The position numbers and the translations under genes were made by a program. The notes under the pieces were generated by a model, which saw only the letters and a list, made by a program, of their open reading frames with translations, did not search any database and was not told the origin of the DNA. Below are positions 8,204 through 16,864 of a stretch of 64,000 bases of DNA, piece after piece; within the stretch, counting starts at the first letter, position 1, and each line of letters begins with the position of its first letter. The DNA lies in NCBI GenBank assembly GCA_025056175.1, contig JANWWK010000053.1, positions 1-64,000 on the forward strand. Direction: 5' to 3'. The DNA comes from Anaerolineales bacterium. Lineage in GTDB: Bacteria > Chloroflexota > Anaerolineae > Anaerolineales > Villigracilaceae.

Positions 8204-10762
8204 ATGCCGTTCGCCCGCGTTGTCGTCAACCTGCCTGCCGTCTCCGGCGAGTTCGATTACGCTGTGCCGCCTGAATTGCAGGTTGTGCCTGGTCAGCTGG
8301 TCAGCGTTCCGTTCGGTGCGCAGACGGCGCAAGGCGTGGTATTTGACCTGCTGGAGACCCCTTCCATTCCCAACCCCCGCCCCATTCTCAACGTCCTGGA
8401 CCCGCTGCCGGTGCTGACTGCTGCGCAACGGGTCTTTGCCCGTCAGCTGGCTGAGACCACGCTCAACCCGCTTTCAGCGATTGTGGGGCTGTTTTTGCCG
8501 GCAGGCCTGAGCCAGCAGGCCGATGTGTTATACACGCTCCGCACAGCGCCCTCCGACCCCCAGGGGCAGGTAGAAAAACGGTTGCTGACCCTGCTGGCCG
8601 AACGCGGCCCGTTGCGGGGGCGACAAATCGAGCGTCATTTTGGGCCAGCCAATTGGCGTAAAACTGCCGAAGCACTGGTGCGGCGTGGCGTGTTGAGCAA
8701 ACAGGCGGTGTTACCGCCGCCGGTGGTGCGTCCCAAATACGTCCGCATGGCGCAGCTGGCTGTGACGCCCAAAGCCGCAGAAGCCGAACTGCCGCATTTG
8801 GGCAAAACCCCAGAAACCCTGCGGCGACGCAGCGCAGCCTTACGCTTTCTGATTCAAGAACCAGATGCGGTTGCCGTCAGTTGGGTCTATGCGCAGTCAG
8901 GCTGCACCCTGACCGATTTGCAGGAACTGGAAGAGCGCGGTCTGATTCGCCTGTTCGAGAGCGAAATCTGGCGTGACCCGTTGGGACGACTGCCCCACCG
9001 AGAAGCGGCAGCCAATCACACGGAAGTCACACTTACCGGTGAGCAAGAGAGTGCCCTGACTTACCTCTTGCAGGCCCTGCGGTCTCCCGTTTCGCCAGCG
9101 CCAGTGTTTCTCTTGCACGGTATCACCGGTTCGGGTAAGACCGAACTGTACCTGCGCGCAGCGCGCGAAGCCGTCCAGCGCGGGCGGGGAGTGATTATCC
9201 TGGTGCCGGAAATTGCCCTCACGCCCCAAACTGTGCGCCGTTTTCTGCATCATTTTCCTGGCCAGGTAGGGCTGACGCATTCCCGCCTCTCGGAGGGCGA
9301 GCGCTATGATACCTGGCGGCGCGCACGAGCGGGGTTGCTCAAGGTAGTGATTGGCCCTCGTTCGGCGCTGTTCCTGCCCTTGCCTGATATCGGACTGATT
9401 GTGGTGGACGAATGTCACGATGGTTCCTATCACCAGGCCGAGCCGCCGTTCTATTCGGCCGTCAGTGCGGCGCAACTCTATGGCAGGTTGTGTGGCGCAG
9501 TAACGGTGTTGGGCAGTGCAACGCCACCGGTGGAACTGCGTTACCACGCAGCCCCTCCCCCTGTGGAGGTGCGTGCTATCCCCGCCGCCGGGCAAAGGCC
9601 GCCATTGTACCTGCTTGAGCTCAAAGAGCGCGTTGCTGCGTTAGGGGCCGCAAACACGCTCGAAGGCGGACTGCCACCTGTTGCGATTGTAGATATGCGC
9701 GAGGAAATCAAATCCGGCAACCGGAGCATCTTCAGCCGCGCGTTGACTGAAGCGCTGGCCGAAGTGCTGGAACGCGGCGAGCAGGCGATTCTCTACCTCA
9801 ACCGGCGCGGCACGGCCACTTACGTTTTTTGCCGCGATTGCGGTCACGTTCTCGCCTGCCCGCACTGCGAAATTCCGCTGACGTATCACGTTCACGCTTC
9901 TGCCGCTTTGCCGCCCGAAAGCAGCCTCGTCCCCGCAGAAAACCGCCCGGCCCCCAAACCTGTGAATCGTCTGATTTGTCATCACTGCGCGTATTCCCGT
10001 CAGATGCCGGCGGTTTGCCCTTCCTGTGCAGGAAAAAACATCCGCGCCTATGGGTTGGGCAGTGAAAAGGTGGACACAGACGTGAAAGCACTCTTCCCAC
10101 AGGCGCGCGTTTTGCGTTGGGATTGGGAAACCACCCGCGAACGCGATGCCCACGAAATTATCCTGACGCATTTCGCCAACCACCAGGCCGATATTCTGGT
10201 CGGTACACAAATGCTTGCCAAAGGGTTAGATTTGCCACTGGTCACCCTGGTTGGGATTGTGCTGGCCGATGTGGGTCTGACTTTGCCAGATGCCTTTGCC
10301 GGGGAGCGCGCGTTCCAATTGCTCACACAGGTGGCCGGGCGCGCCGGACGCTCCTCGCGCGGTGGAAAGGTTATTCTCCAAACCTTCCTGCCAGAGCATC
10401 CGGTCATTCAGGCTGCCGCACGGCACGATTATGCTGCTTTCTACCAGATGGAAATTGAACATCGCCGCTGGTTGCGTTACCCGCCTTTCTCGCGCCTGAT
10501 TCGGTTGGAATACCGTCACCCCGACCCCGAAAAAGCCGAACGCGAAGCGCGTGATTTGGCTGGACGGTTGCGAGCGCACATTCAATCCAGGCAACGCACG
10601 CAAACGGATTTAATTGGCCCCGCCCCCTGCTTCTTTGCCAGAGTGAACGATGTGTATCGCTGGCAGGTGATTGTGCGCGGACCCGACCCGCTCTCGCTCG
10701 TCCGTGAGTTGCCTGGCCTGCGAGATTGGCGTGTTGAAGTGAACCCCCCGAGTTTGCTATAA
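8204..10762 (+). CDS. priA: Primosomal protein N' (replication restart helicase PriA)
   Basis: Superfamily 2 DNA helicase that recognises abandoned replication forks and reloads the replicative helicase. The 852-residue product has the 3'-end-binding domain (FARVVVNLPAVSGEFDYAVP), a winged-helix region, helicase motif I GITGSGKTELYL, motif II as DECHD rather than the common DEEH, and motif V/VI region QVAGRAGRSSRGG. The zinc-binding insert is present as CRDCGHVLACPHC followed by CHHC and CPSC. About 25 Pro/Ala/Ser-rich residues are inserted between the two Cys clusters, longer than usual. ATG 8204 starts the conserved domain; an ORF start at 8141 would add non-conserved residues. Confidence 0.95.
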   Translation: MPFARVVVNLPAVSGEFDYAVPPELQVVPGQLVSVPFGAQTAQGVVFDLLETPSIPNPRPILNVLDPLPVLTAAQRVFARQLAETTLNPLSAIVGLFLPAGLSQQADVLYTLRTAPSDPQGQVEKRLLTLLAERGPLRGRQIERHFGPANWRKTAEALVRRGVLSKQAVLPPPVVRPKYVRMAQLAVTPKAAEAELPHLGKTPETLRRRSAALRFLIQEPDAVAVSWVYAQSGCTLTDLQELEERGLIRLFESEIWRDPLGRLPHREAAANHTEVTLTGEQESALTYLLQALRSPVSPAPVFLLHGITGSGKTELYLRAAREAVQRGRGVIILVPEIALTPQTVRRFLHHFPGQVGLTHSRLSEGERYDTWRRARAGLLKVVIGPRSALFLPLPDIGLIVVDECHDGSYHQAEPPFYSAVSAAQLYGRLCGAVTVLGSATPPVELRYHAAPPPVEVRAIPAAGQRPPLYLLELKERVAALGAANTLEGGLPPVAIVDMREEIKSGNRSIFSRALTEALAEVLERGEQAILYLNRRGTATYVFCRDCGHVLACPHCEIPLTYHVHASAALPPESSLVPAENRPAPKPVNRLICHHCAYSRQMPAVCPSCAGKNIRAYGLGSEKVDTDVKALFPQARVLRWDWETTRERDAHEIILTHFANHQADILVGTQMLAKGLDLPLVTLVGIVLADVGLTLPDAFAGERAFQLLTQVAGRAGRSSRGGKVILQTFLPEHPVIQAAARHDYAAFYQMEIEHRRWLRYPPFSRLIRLEYRHPDPEKAEREARDLAGRLRAHIQSRQRTQTDLIGPAPCFFARVNDVYRWQVIVRGPDPLSLVRELPGLRDWRVEVNPPSLL

Positions 10763-10763
10763 T
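10734..10763 (+). promoter_or_regulatory. Putative promoter inside the end of priA
   Basis: TTGAAG (10734-10739) and TATAAT (10758-10763) are separated by 18 bp and overlap the priA stop codon. They could drive the gene starting at 10904, although the weak hairpin terminator 10774-10796 lies just downstream and might attenuate it. Confidence 0.4.
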
Positions 10764-10773
10764 CATTTTTATC

Positions 10774-10796
10774 CGGCACGTCAGAATGCCGTTTTT
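10774..10796 (+). terminator. Weak Rho-independent terminator after priA
   Basis: CGGCA and TGCCG pair around an 8-nt loop and are followed by five T. The stem is only 5 bp, so efficiency is uncertain. Confidence 0.45.
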
Positions 10797-10903
10797 GAGA
10801 AAAGACACAGAAACTCAACATAAAGTGTCTGTGTAGTTGGCAGCGAAGTGCACCCTGTTTATGCGATTTGTTCTGGTATCAGCTCTGTGATCAAGGATGC
10901 GTT

Positions 10904-11959
10904 ATGAAAAATATCCTCCCTTTTTCCAACGATTTCAACCTGCTGGACCCTTCTGATGTAGAAGCAAATCGCGCCGGGCGAATTTCCGAAGCACAGTTGA
11001 AACGCCTGAACGCCACCATTTCCTGGAATCAGGGCTGTACAGCGTTCATCTTTCTGCCAATCGCGGGGTTGCTGTGTTTCTACGCGCTGTTTTGGCTGAC
11101 GGGAGCCACCCAACACTTTTTTAACCTGGTGCAGGCGGGTGTCTTTGCCGGTGTAGCGCTTTTTTTGCTGGTGATTGCCGCGAAAGGGATTTGGAACATC
11201 TTCAGCGAGTTGCAAAAAGTCAACCGTGACCGGCAAAACAATGCAATTCGTCAGACTCAGGGGCGACTGGCTTTCGACCAGAACGGTTACTTCTTCGATG
11301 CGGATGGGCGGCGGCTAAAACTGCCTGCTCCTGCAGAAACCGGCGGCCTCTTGCCTGGCGGGTTATACCGCGTTTTTTATCTGGAGGAGAGCGGCATCGT
11401 GCTTTCGGCGGAGGAGGCCTTTCCGCCCAGCCCGGCGCAGGTACGCACCGCGCTGAACGAAATTCTGGCGCACGCCAACCGGTTCACACTCGATGACCTG
11501 GCTGCTAACCGCGAGGGCGAACTAACCCTTGGGCAACGCATGAAACCGCTTGGACTGGTAATAGGCGGCCTGGTGATGGCCTTGTTCATCCTGGGGATTG
11601 TCGGTTTTATGTATTTCCTGGTGATTCCAGAAGTTGAGCTAGAAGCCAACTTCCTGCCCCTGCTGGTGTTCGGGGTTGTTCTGTCTGCCATCGGTTTGTT
11701 CAGCGTCCGCAACATCCTGACCGGCCTGCTCGATTTGTTTTTTCCAGCTCTCAAACAAATACAGGGCCGGGTACGCAGGGAAAAACGCACCAGCGGCGGT
11801 CGAAACCGCTCTACCACATATCACTATGTGATTAACGGTCAAAATTTCCGGGTCAGTCCACAGGCATACCAGGCATTGGTGGACGGATGGGAGTATCGCA
11901 TTTATTACCTGCCGCGCACCCGCAAATTGCTCTCCATCGAGGTAACCGAGGTGACGTGA
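10904..11959 (+). CDS. Hypothetical integral membrane protein
   Basis: A 351-residue protein not recognised as a known family. Hydrophobic segments occur in two pairs: one near residues 40-110 (FIFLPIAGLLCFYALFWL and a second helix ending before the IWNIFSELQKVNRDRQ stretch) and one near 215-280 (LGLVIGGLVMALFILGIVG and a following helix). Between the pairs is a soluble segment with YFFDADGRRLKLP and a tyrosine-rich turn GGLYRVFYLEESG; a similar YHYVINGQNFRVS and YRIYYLPRTRKLLSIE recur at the C-terminus. The two halves therefore look like diverged copies of a two-helix plus beta-domain unit. AAGGATG precedes ATG 10904. Function unknown. Confidence 0.65.
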   Translation: MKNILPFSNDFNLLDPSDVEANRAGRISEAQLKRLNATISWNQGCTAFIFLPIAGLLCFYALFWLTGATQHFFNLVQAGVFAGVALFLLVIAAKGIWNIFSELQKVNRDRQNNAIRQTQGRLAFDQNGYFFDADGRRLKLPAPAETGGLLPGGLYRVFYLEESGIVLSAEEAFPPSPAQVRTALNEILAHANRFTLDDLAANREGELTLGQRMKPLGLVIGGLVMALFILGIVGFMYFLVIPEVELEANFLPLLVFGVVLSAIGLFSVRNILTGLLDLFFPALKQIQGRVRREKRTSGGRNRSTTYHYVINGQNFRVSPQAYQALVDGWEYRIYYLPRTRKLLSIEVTEVT

Positions 11960-12014
11960 CAGGCACTGAATGCATCGCCGCGTTTTGGTGCCAGGTGTTC
12001 GGAGAACAAATTCG

Positions 12015-12332
12015 ATGTCGTTTACGAATGCACTGAAGATATTCCTTCAATACCAACTCTCCAGTTTTCTCTGGCTAGTGTTCAATCCGATGGGACTGGT
12101 TCAAACGTTGCGCCAGGCCATTGGTCAATGTATCGCAATTGTTCGCTCAATTTCCGCCGGTGTTCAATACGATGAAACCGCAGTATTTGCTTTGCCCCTG
12201 GAAGGAACCTGGAAGGCCGTCAACGGCGGCGTTCACAAACAAACCTCCCATTCATGGGACCTGATTGCTCAACGTATTCACCCTGTTTTTGATGATGCTT
12301 GGAATTTGGGTTCTGGTCATGCGACTGGTTGA
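12015..12332 (+). pseudogene. Truncated N-terminal fragment of an M23-peptidase-like protein
   Basis: A 105-codon ORF preceded by GGAGAAC. It begins with MSFTNALKIFLQYQL and a Val/Leu-rich stretch including FNPMGLVQTLRQ, and continues to ALPLEGTWKAVNGGVHKQTS and SHSWDLIAQR. That last part resembles the region preceding the catalytic core of some M23 (LytM-like) peptidases, where a LPFxGxWxVxNGG..K.TSHSW...QRYAYDF pattern is usual. Here the sequence diverges immediately after AQR, ends 20 codons later, and lacks the zinc motifs HxxxD and HxH. I read it as the front end of a broken gene. The family link is from memory and only moderately certain. Confidence 0.45.
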
Positions 12333-12349
12333 GGTGGTTCAAAACGCAC

Positions 12350-12355
12350 TATAAT
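12350..12355 (+). promoter_or_regulatory. TATAAT -10 box upstream of the phosphoribosyltransferase gene
   Basis: A perfect TATAAT with TTGAGG 15 bp upstream (12329-12334). It lies in the gene-poor stretch 12333-12527 and would give a leader of about 165 nt before ATG 12528. Nothing else recognisable is in that leader. Confidence 0.4.
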
Positions 12356-12527
12356 TTGCACCAGCCCATTTGCTTGCCAGCCATCCCCTTTGAAGTGTCA
12401 GGAGTTTTTATGCAATTATTTCTCTGCATCTGCAATCGTCTCAAGCCGCTCTGGAAAACGGCGCCCACCGATAGAAGCCAGATAAATGCCCTGCGGAGCG
12501 TCCTGTTCACCGGTGAGGAAAACTGAT

Positions 12528-13055
12528 ATGCACCCCGCTCCTGTTCCTGCTCCCCGCCGTTTGTTCCTTTCCTGGGACGATGTGGACCGCCTGATAGACA
12601 AACTCGTGCCGCAATTTCGGCGCGAATTCGATGCGATGGTGATGATAACGCGCGGCGGCATCATCCCCGGCGGTTTGCTGGCCGAAGCGATGGGGATTAC
12701 CCACGTTCTCACCGCCGCAGTAGATTTTCCCTTCGAGGCCAGCCGCGACCAGCGCTTGATGGCCTGGCCGCAGTTCATCCAGTTCCCCGCCGAAGATAAG
12801 CTGACCGGACGGGTGACGCTGATTGTAGATGATGTATGGGGGTCAGGACGGACGATTACCGCCGTCAAGAACCGTGTTTCGGCGGCAGGCGGTTTCCCGG
12901 AAACCTGCGTTTTACATTTCAACCCCTATCGCAGTCTGTTTGGCACCGTGCGCCCCGATTATTATGCGGATGTGACCGATGCGCATGTGATTTACCCGTG
13001 GGAAATTGCGCGCGGCTCAGACCGCGTCATTTTGGGCGAAGGTGACCGGTTGTAA
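12528..13055 (+). CDS. Phosphoribosyltransferase-domain protein
   Basis: A 175-residue type I phosphoribosyltransferase fold. The PRPP-binding signature is TLIVDDVWGSGRTI, with two acidic residues followed by the flexible loop, and MITRGGIIPGGLLAE matches the conserved RGG..PG segment that binds the pyrophosphate. Such small proteins are purine salvage enzymes (hypoxanthine, xanthine or guanine) or PRPP-binding proteins of unknown base preference. The base-specificity hood cannot be assigned by eye, so no gene symbol is given. GAGGAAAA precedes ATG 12528. It is followed by a gene-free gap. Confidence 0.78.
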   Translation: MHPAPVPAPRRLFLSWDDVDRLIDKLVPQFRREFDAMVMITRGGIIPGGLLAEAMGITHVLTAAVDFPFEASRDQRLMAWPQFIQFPAEDKLTGRVTLIVDDVWGSGRTITAVKNRVSAAGGFPETCVLHFNPYRSLFGTVRPDYYADVTDAHVIYPWEIARGSDRVILGEGDRL

Positions 13056-13334
13056 TTCTCCTTCTGCCGCGCGATAGATTCGCCCCCTGTGCCGCACAGC
13101 GTTAAAGCGGACTGAAAAGCCAGTTGGCCGTTTCCAAACGGCTTGGAACAAAATGTCTCTTTTTGTTCTTTCCCGCTGGCCTGAACCCCAGCTCTTAAAC
13201 CGCGTACCCAACCGGGCGTTTGGGATTTTCAAAGCGGCGGATGTCATTCGATGCGGGTCAGCTGCATTTTGCGCTCAGTGCTATTTTGGTTTGGCAACTG
13301 CTCATTCTGGTCTCTTGCAAAACCGAAACTTGCG
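13056..13334. other. Gene-free stretch between convergent genes
   Basis: No ORF with family resemblance is seen. It contains a perfect short inverted repeat GCCGTTTCCAAACGGC (about 13125-13145) between the phosphoribosyltransferase and ROK genes. This has no T-run, so terminator function is only possible. Confidence 0.4.
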
Positions 13335-14306
13335 CTACACATCCAACCGCTCCGCTGCCCAACTGGCGGCGCCAATCACCCCGGCATTGCCGCCCAACGT
13401 GGCAGTGACAAGTTCCACCTGCTCGACCGGCATCATCCGCACCCGTTCGCGCAGCGTTTGTTCCATCGGGTCGAGCAAGAGTCTGCCAGCAGCCGAAACA
13501 CCGCCGGCGATGATGATGCGGCGCGGAGCGACTGCCGCGCAAATACTTGAAGCCACAATCCCCAAATAGAACCCGGCCTGGCGGTAAATTTCACGAGCAA
13601 TCTCATCGCCCAATTCAGCCGCTTTGCCAATCAGTTCGGGAGTGATTCGGTTCAGGTCATACTCGCACAGTTCGCCGATTCGGGTCGTCAATCCCTGCGC
13701 AACCGCTTTCATCCCCATGGCGGCAATCGCTGGCCCGGAAGCATACACTTCGACGCAACCGTAATTGCCACAGCCGCAGCGCGGGCCGTTGAAATCAATC
13801 ACCATGTGGCCGAGTTCGCCTGCCGTGCCGCCAATGCCCAAATGCAACTTTCCATTGACCACCAGCCCACCGCCAATGCCGGTGCCGATGGCAAAGACCG
13901 CCACCGTATCCACGCCGCGCCCGGCGCCAAAGCGCCACTCCCCAAACGTGATAGCACGCACATCGTTCAGAAGCGCTACCGGCAGGCCGGTCAGGTCTGT
14001 AATGGTGGCAGCCAGCGGGACATTCGGCCAGTTACCGGGCAGATTCGGCAAAAACAGGGTTGCCCCCTTCTCCAGGTCGAGCCGGCCGGGAACACCGATG
14101 CCGATGCCACCGACCTGGTCTTTCGACAGCCCGGCAGCCTCGATGACCCGTAAAAACAATTCGGCCATACGCTGCATAACCGCCGCATGACCATCCCGCG
14201 CCAGAGTGGGAACACTTTGCAGGCGCAACACCTCGCCAGTTTCGACATCCACAATTGCAGCACGGAGATTCGTGCCGCCCAGGTCACAGCCAATGTAGAG
14301 TTTCAT
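13335..14306 (-). CDS. ROK-family sugar kinase (glucokinase-like)
   Basis: A 323-residue protein of the ROK (repressor, ORF, kinase) family, here a kinase because no N-terminal DNA-binding domain is present. Visible motifs are the phosphate-1 loop [24 protein letters not shown], the catalytic Asp region [18 protein letters not shown], and the zinc-binding ROK signature [22 protein letters not shown] with Cys and His ligands. The usual substrate is glucose or an N-acetylated hexosamine or mannose. It is divergent from the alpha-xylosidase/xylulokinase pair, which suits a role in oligosaccharide use. ATG 14306 begins the conserved fold. Confidence 0.88.
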   Translation of the reverse strand: MKLYIGCDLGGTNLRAAIVDVETGEVLRLQSVPTLARDGHAAVMQRMAELFLRVIEAAGLSKDQVGGIGIGVPGRLDLEKGATLFLPNLPGNWPNVPLAATITDLTGLPVALLNDVRAITFGEWRFGAGRGVDTVAVFAIGTGIGGGLVVNGKLHLGIGGTAGELGHMVIDFNGPRCGCGNYGCVEVYASGPAIAAMGMKAVAQGLTTRIGELCEYDLNRITPELIGKAAELGDEIAREIYRQAGFYLGIVASSICAAVAPRRIIIAGGVSAAGRLLLDPMEQTLRERVRMMPVEQVELVTATLGGNAGVIGAASWAAERLDV

Positions 14307-14488
14307 GAAAAATGCCTTTCTGGTGATTGAAGATAACCGTGCGGAACGTGCCAAAACGCACAGAAACATTCCCTCAAATTATAGTGCCATCCCGCAAAAA
14401 ACATTTCTCACAAATCGAAAAACGGGGTAAACTGGGGGGAAACCCCTAAACTATTGTGAGCGCCCACAGCAAGCATAGGGAGAAACCG

Positions 14489-16843
14489 ATGAAGTTTACG
14501 GATGGATATTGGGAAATGCGGCCCGGCCACACCCCCTTCTACGCCGCCCAGCCGCACGAAATCGAAATCACAACCAACGCGCTGACCGTCTATGCCGCCA
14601 CCAAACGCCTGGTCGGACGCGGCGATACACTCAACCTGCCGCTTATCACGGTCCAGTTTTCCGCGCCGATGGAAGACGTGATTCGCGTCCGCATCATTCA
14701 CCACAAGGGAATCCGCAATCCCGGCCCGGAGTTTCAACTGCGCGAAGCGGACGCCCCGCAGCCGGTTGTGGTGAACGAGGAGCAGTTCGCTGCGCTCACG
14801 AGCGGGAAGTTGAGCGTCCGCATCCATAAGGGCGATTCGTGGCGGATAGAATACCAGGCCGAGGGGCGCACGCTCACTTCGAGCGGCTGGCGCAGCCTGG
14901 GGTTTGTGGATACGCCCGAAGGTCGGTTTATCCATGAGCAGTTGAGTCTCGGCGTGGGGGAGTGCGTCTATGGCCTGGGCGAACGCTTCACACCCTTCGT
15001 CAAGAACGGCCAGGTGGTGGAGATTTGGAACGAAGACGGCGGCACGAGCAGCGAACTGGCTTACAAAAACATCCCTTTTTATCTGACGAATCGCGGCTAC
15101 GGCGTGTTCGTCAACCATCCCGAAAAAGTCTCCTTCGAGGTCGCATCCGAAAAGGTCGAGCGAGTGCAGTTCAGCGTGCCAGGTGAAACGCTGGAGTATT
15201 TCGTCCTCTACGGCGCAACGCCCAAACAGGTGCTGGAACGCTACACCGCGCTCACCGGACGCCCCGCCCTGCCGCCGGCCTGGTCGTTTGGGCTATGGCT
15301 CTCCACCTCGTTCACCACCAATTACGACGAGCCAACCGTCACCGGCTTCCTCCAGGAGATGAAGGCGCGCGGCATCCCCTTGAGCGTCTTTCACTTCGAC
15401 TGCTTCTGGATGAAGGAATTCCGCTGGTGCGATTTCACCTGGGACGAGCGCTGTTTCCCCGACCCGGCGGGCATGTTGCGGCGGCTGAAGGAACACGGCG
15501 TGCGCATCTGCGTCTGGATTAATCCCTACATCGCCCAGCGCTCGGCCCTGTTTGACGAGGCCGCCGCGGCTGGCTACCTGCTCAAAAAGCCGAATGGCGA
15601 TGTCTGGCAATGGGACAAGTGGCAGGCCGGCATGGGGATTGTGGACTTCACCAACCCGGCGGCCTGCGCCTGGTTCCAGTCCAAACTGCGCGCCCTGCTG
15701 GAAATGGGCGTGGACGCCTTCAAGACCGACTTCGGCGAGCGCATCCCGACCGAAGATGTGGCCTGGTTCGACGGTTCCGACCCGCGCAAAATGCACAATT
15801 ATTACAGTTACCTGTATAACAAAACGGTCTTTGACCTGCTGAAAGAAACGCGCGGCGAGGGCGAGGCGGTGGTCTTTGCCCGCTCGGCTACGGCGGGCGG
15901 ACAGCAATTCCCCGTCCACTGGGGCGGCGACTGCACGGCCACGTTCGAGTCGATGGCCGAAAGTCTGCGCGGCGGCTTGTCGCTGGCACTTTCCGGCTTC
16001 GGCTTCTGGAGTCACGATATTGGCGGCTTCGAGGCTGCCCCCCTCTCCCTGCGGGAGAGGGACGGAGTGAGGGAGGCTGATGTCTATAAACGTTGGGTGG
16101 CCTTCGGCCTGCTCTCCTCGCACAGCCGACTGCACGGCAGCGGCTCCTACCGCGTTCCCTGGGTTTACGATGAGGAAGCGGTGGCAGTGCTGGCGAAGTT
16201 CACCCGCCTGAAGTGCCGACTCATGCCCTACCTGTATCGCGCCGCTCTGCAGGCCCACGAGCGCGGAACGCCCATGATGAGAGCCATGATGATGGAGTTT
16301 CCCGATGACCCCGCCTGCGAGACGCTCGACCGCCAATACATGCTGGGCGATTCGCTCCTGGTGGCGCCGGTCTTCTCTGCCGAGAACGAGGTGACATACT
16401 ACGTCCCGGCCGGGCGCTGGACAAACATCCTGAACCGCAAAGTGGTCGAAGGGCCGCGTTGGGTACGCGAAAGGCACGACTTCTTCAGCCTGCCCCTGCT
16501 GGCACGCCCGAATTCGGTCATCCCGCTGGGCTTCGACGACGAGCGCCCCGACTACGATTACAGTCAGGACATCACTTTGCACATTTACGAACTGGAAGAA
16601 GGGCAGCGGCTTGTGGTCGAAATCCCCAACGCACGCGGCAAAATCGAGACCCGCTTCGAGGTGCGGCGGGAAGCCGGAAACGTGACCATCACCCCCCAGA
16701 ATGCCTCCAAACCCTGGAAAGCCCTGCTGGTCAACGTGCGCGAGGCGCGCTCCATCGCGCAGTTGGAAGAAACGCCAGAGGGAATACTCGTCCTGCCCGA
16801 TGAGCCGTCTTCAGAAGTAAATCTTAAGGTCACACTCTCCTGA
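14489..16843 (+). CDS. yicI: GH31 alpha-xylosidase (YicI-like)
   Basis: Glycoside hydrolase family 31, 784 residues, close in length and motif order to YicI, which removes alpha-1,6-linked xylose from xyloglucan-type oligosaccharides. The nucleophile Asp is in DAFKTDFGERIPTEDV, the acid/base Asp in HWGGDCTATFESMAE; SFTTNYDE, FWMKEFRWCDFTWD and SRLHGSGSYRVPW are family blocks. GGGAG precedes ATG 14489. Between GGFE and DVYKRW there are about 10 extra residues reading PLSLRERDGVRE, encoded by a dispersed DNA repeat (16038-16075) that keeps the frame. Xylulokinase follows 21 nt later, which fits xylose release and metabolism. Confidence 0.92.
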   Translation: MKFTDGYWEMRPGHTPFYAAQPHEIEITTNALTVYAATKRLVGRGDTLNLPLITVQFSAPMEDVIRVRIIHHKGIRNPGPEFQLREADAPQPVVVNEEQFAALTSGKLSVRIHKGDSWRIEYQAEGRTLTSSGWRSLGFVDTPEGRFIHEQLSLGVGECVYGLGERFTPFVKNGQVVEIWNEDGGTSSELAYKNIPFYLTNRGYGVFVNHPEKVSFEVASEKVERVQFSVPGETLEYFVLYGATPKQVLERYTALTGRPALPPAWSFGLWLSTSFTTNYDEPTVTGFLQEMKARGIPLSVFHFDCFWMKEFRWCDFTWDERCFPDPAGMLRRLKEHGVRICVWINPYIAQRSALFDEAAAAGYLLKKPNGDVWQWDKWQAGMGIVDFTNPAACAWFQSKLRALLEMGVDAFKTDFGERIPTEDVAWFDGSDPRKMHNYYSYLYNKTVFDLLKETRGEGEAVVFARSATAGGQQFPVHWGGDCTATFESMAESLRGGLSLALSGFGFWSHDIGGFEAAPLSLRERDGVREADVYKRWVAFGLLSSHSRLHGSGSYRVPWVYDEEAVAVLAKFTRLKCRLMPYLYRAALQAHERGTPMMRAMMMEFPDDPACETLDRQYMLGDSLLVAPVFSAENEVTYYVPAGRWTNILNRKVVEGPRWVRERHDFFSLPLLARPNSVIPLGFDDERPDYDYSQDITLHIYELEEGQRLVVEIPNARGKIETRFEVRREAGNVTITPQNASKPWKALLVNVREARSIAQLEETPEGILVLPDEPSSEVNLKVTLS
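16038..16075. repeat. Dispersed repeat inserted in frame in the alpha-xylosidase gene
   Basis: The segment CCCCCTCTCCCTGCGGGAG continuing into AGGGACGGAGTGAGGG contains an inverted repeat CTCTCCC-TGC-GGGAGAG. It adds about 10-12 codons without a stop. Related but more degenerate copies lie at 826-876 and 19264-19450. Confidence 0.65.
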
Positions 16844-16864
16844 TATTCTCTCCCGGAGTTTGCC

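Noticed and set aside
12299-12526. 75-codon ORF overlapping the end of the broken M23-like gene
   Set aside because: Tested as a frameshifted continuation; it shows no M23 zinc motifs or other family resemblance.
13125-13160. Terminator after the phosphoribosyltransferase gene
   Set aside because: The short hairpin has only a 2-nt loop and no T-run, so it is recorded only as an inverted repeat in the gene-free gap.
15293-16582. 429-residue minus-strand ORF
   Set aside because: It is antisense to the alpha-xylosidase gene, has no family motif and a His/Gln/Arg-rich shadow composition.
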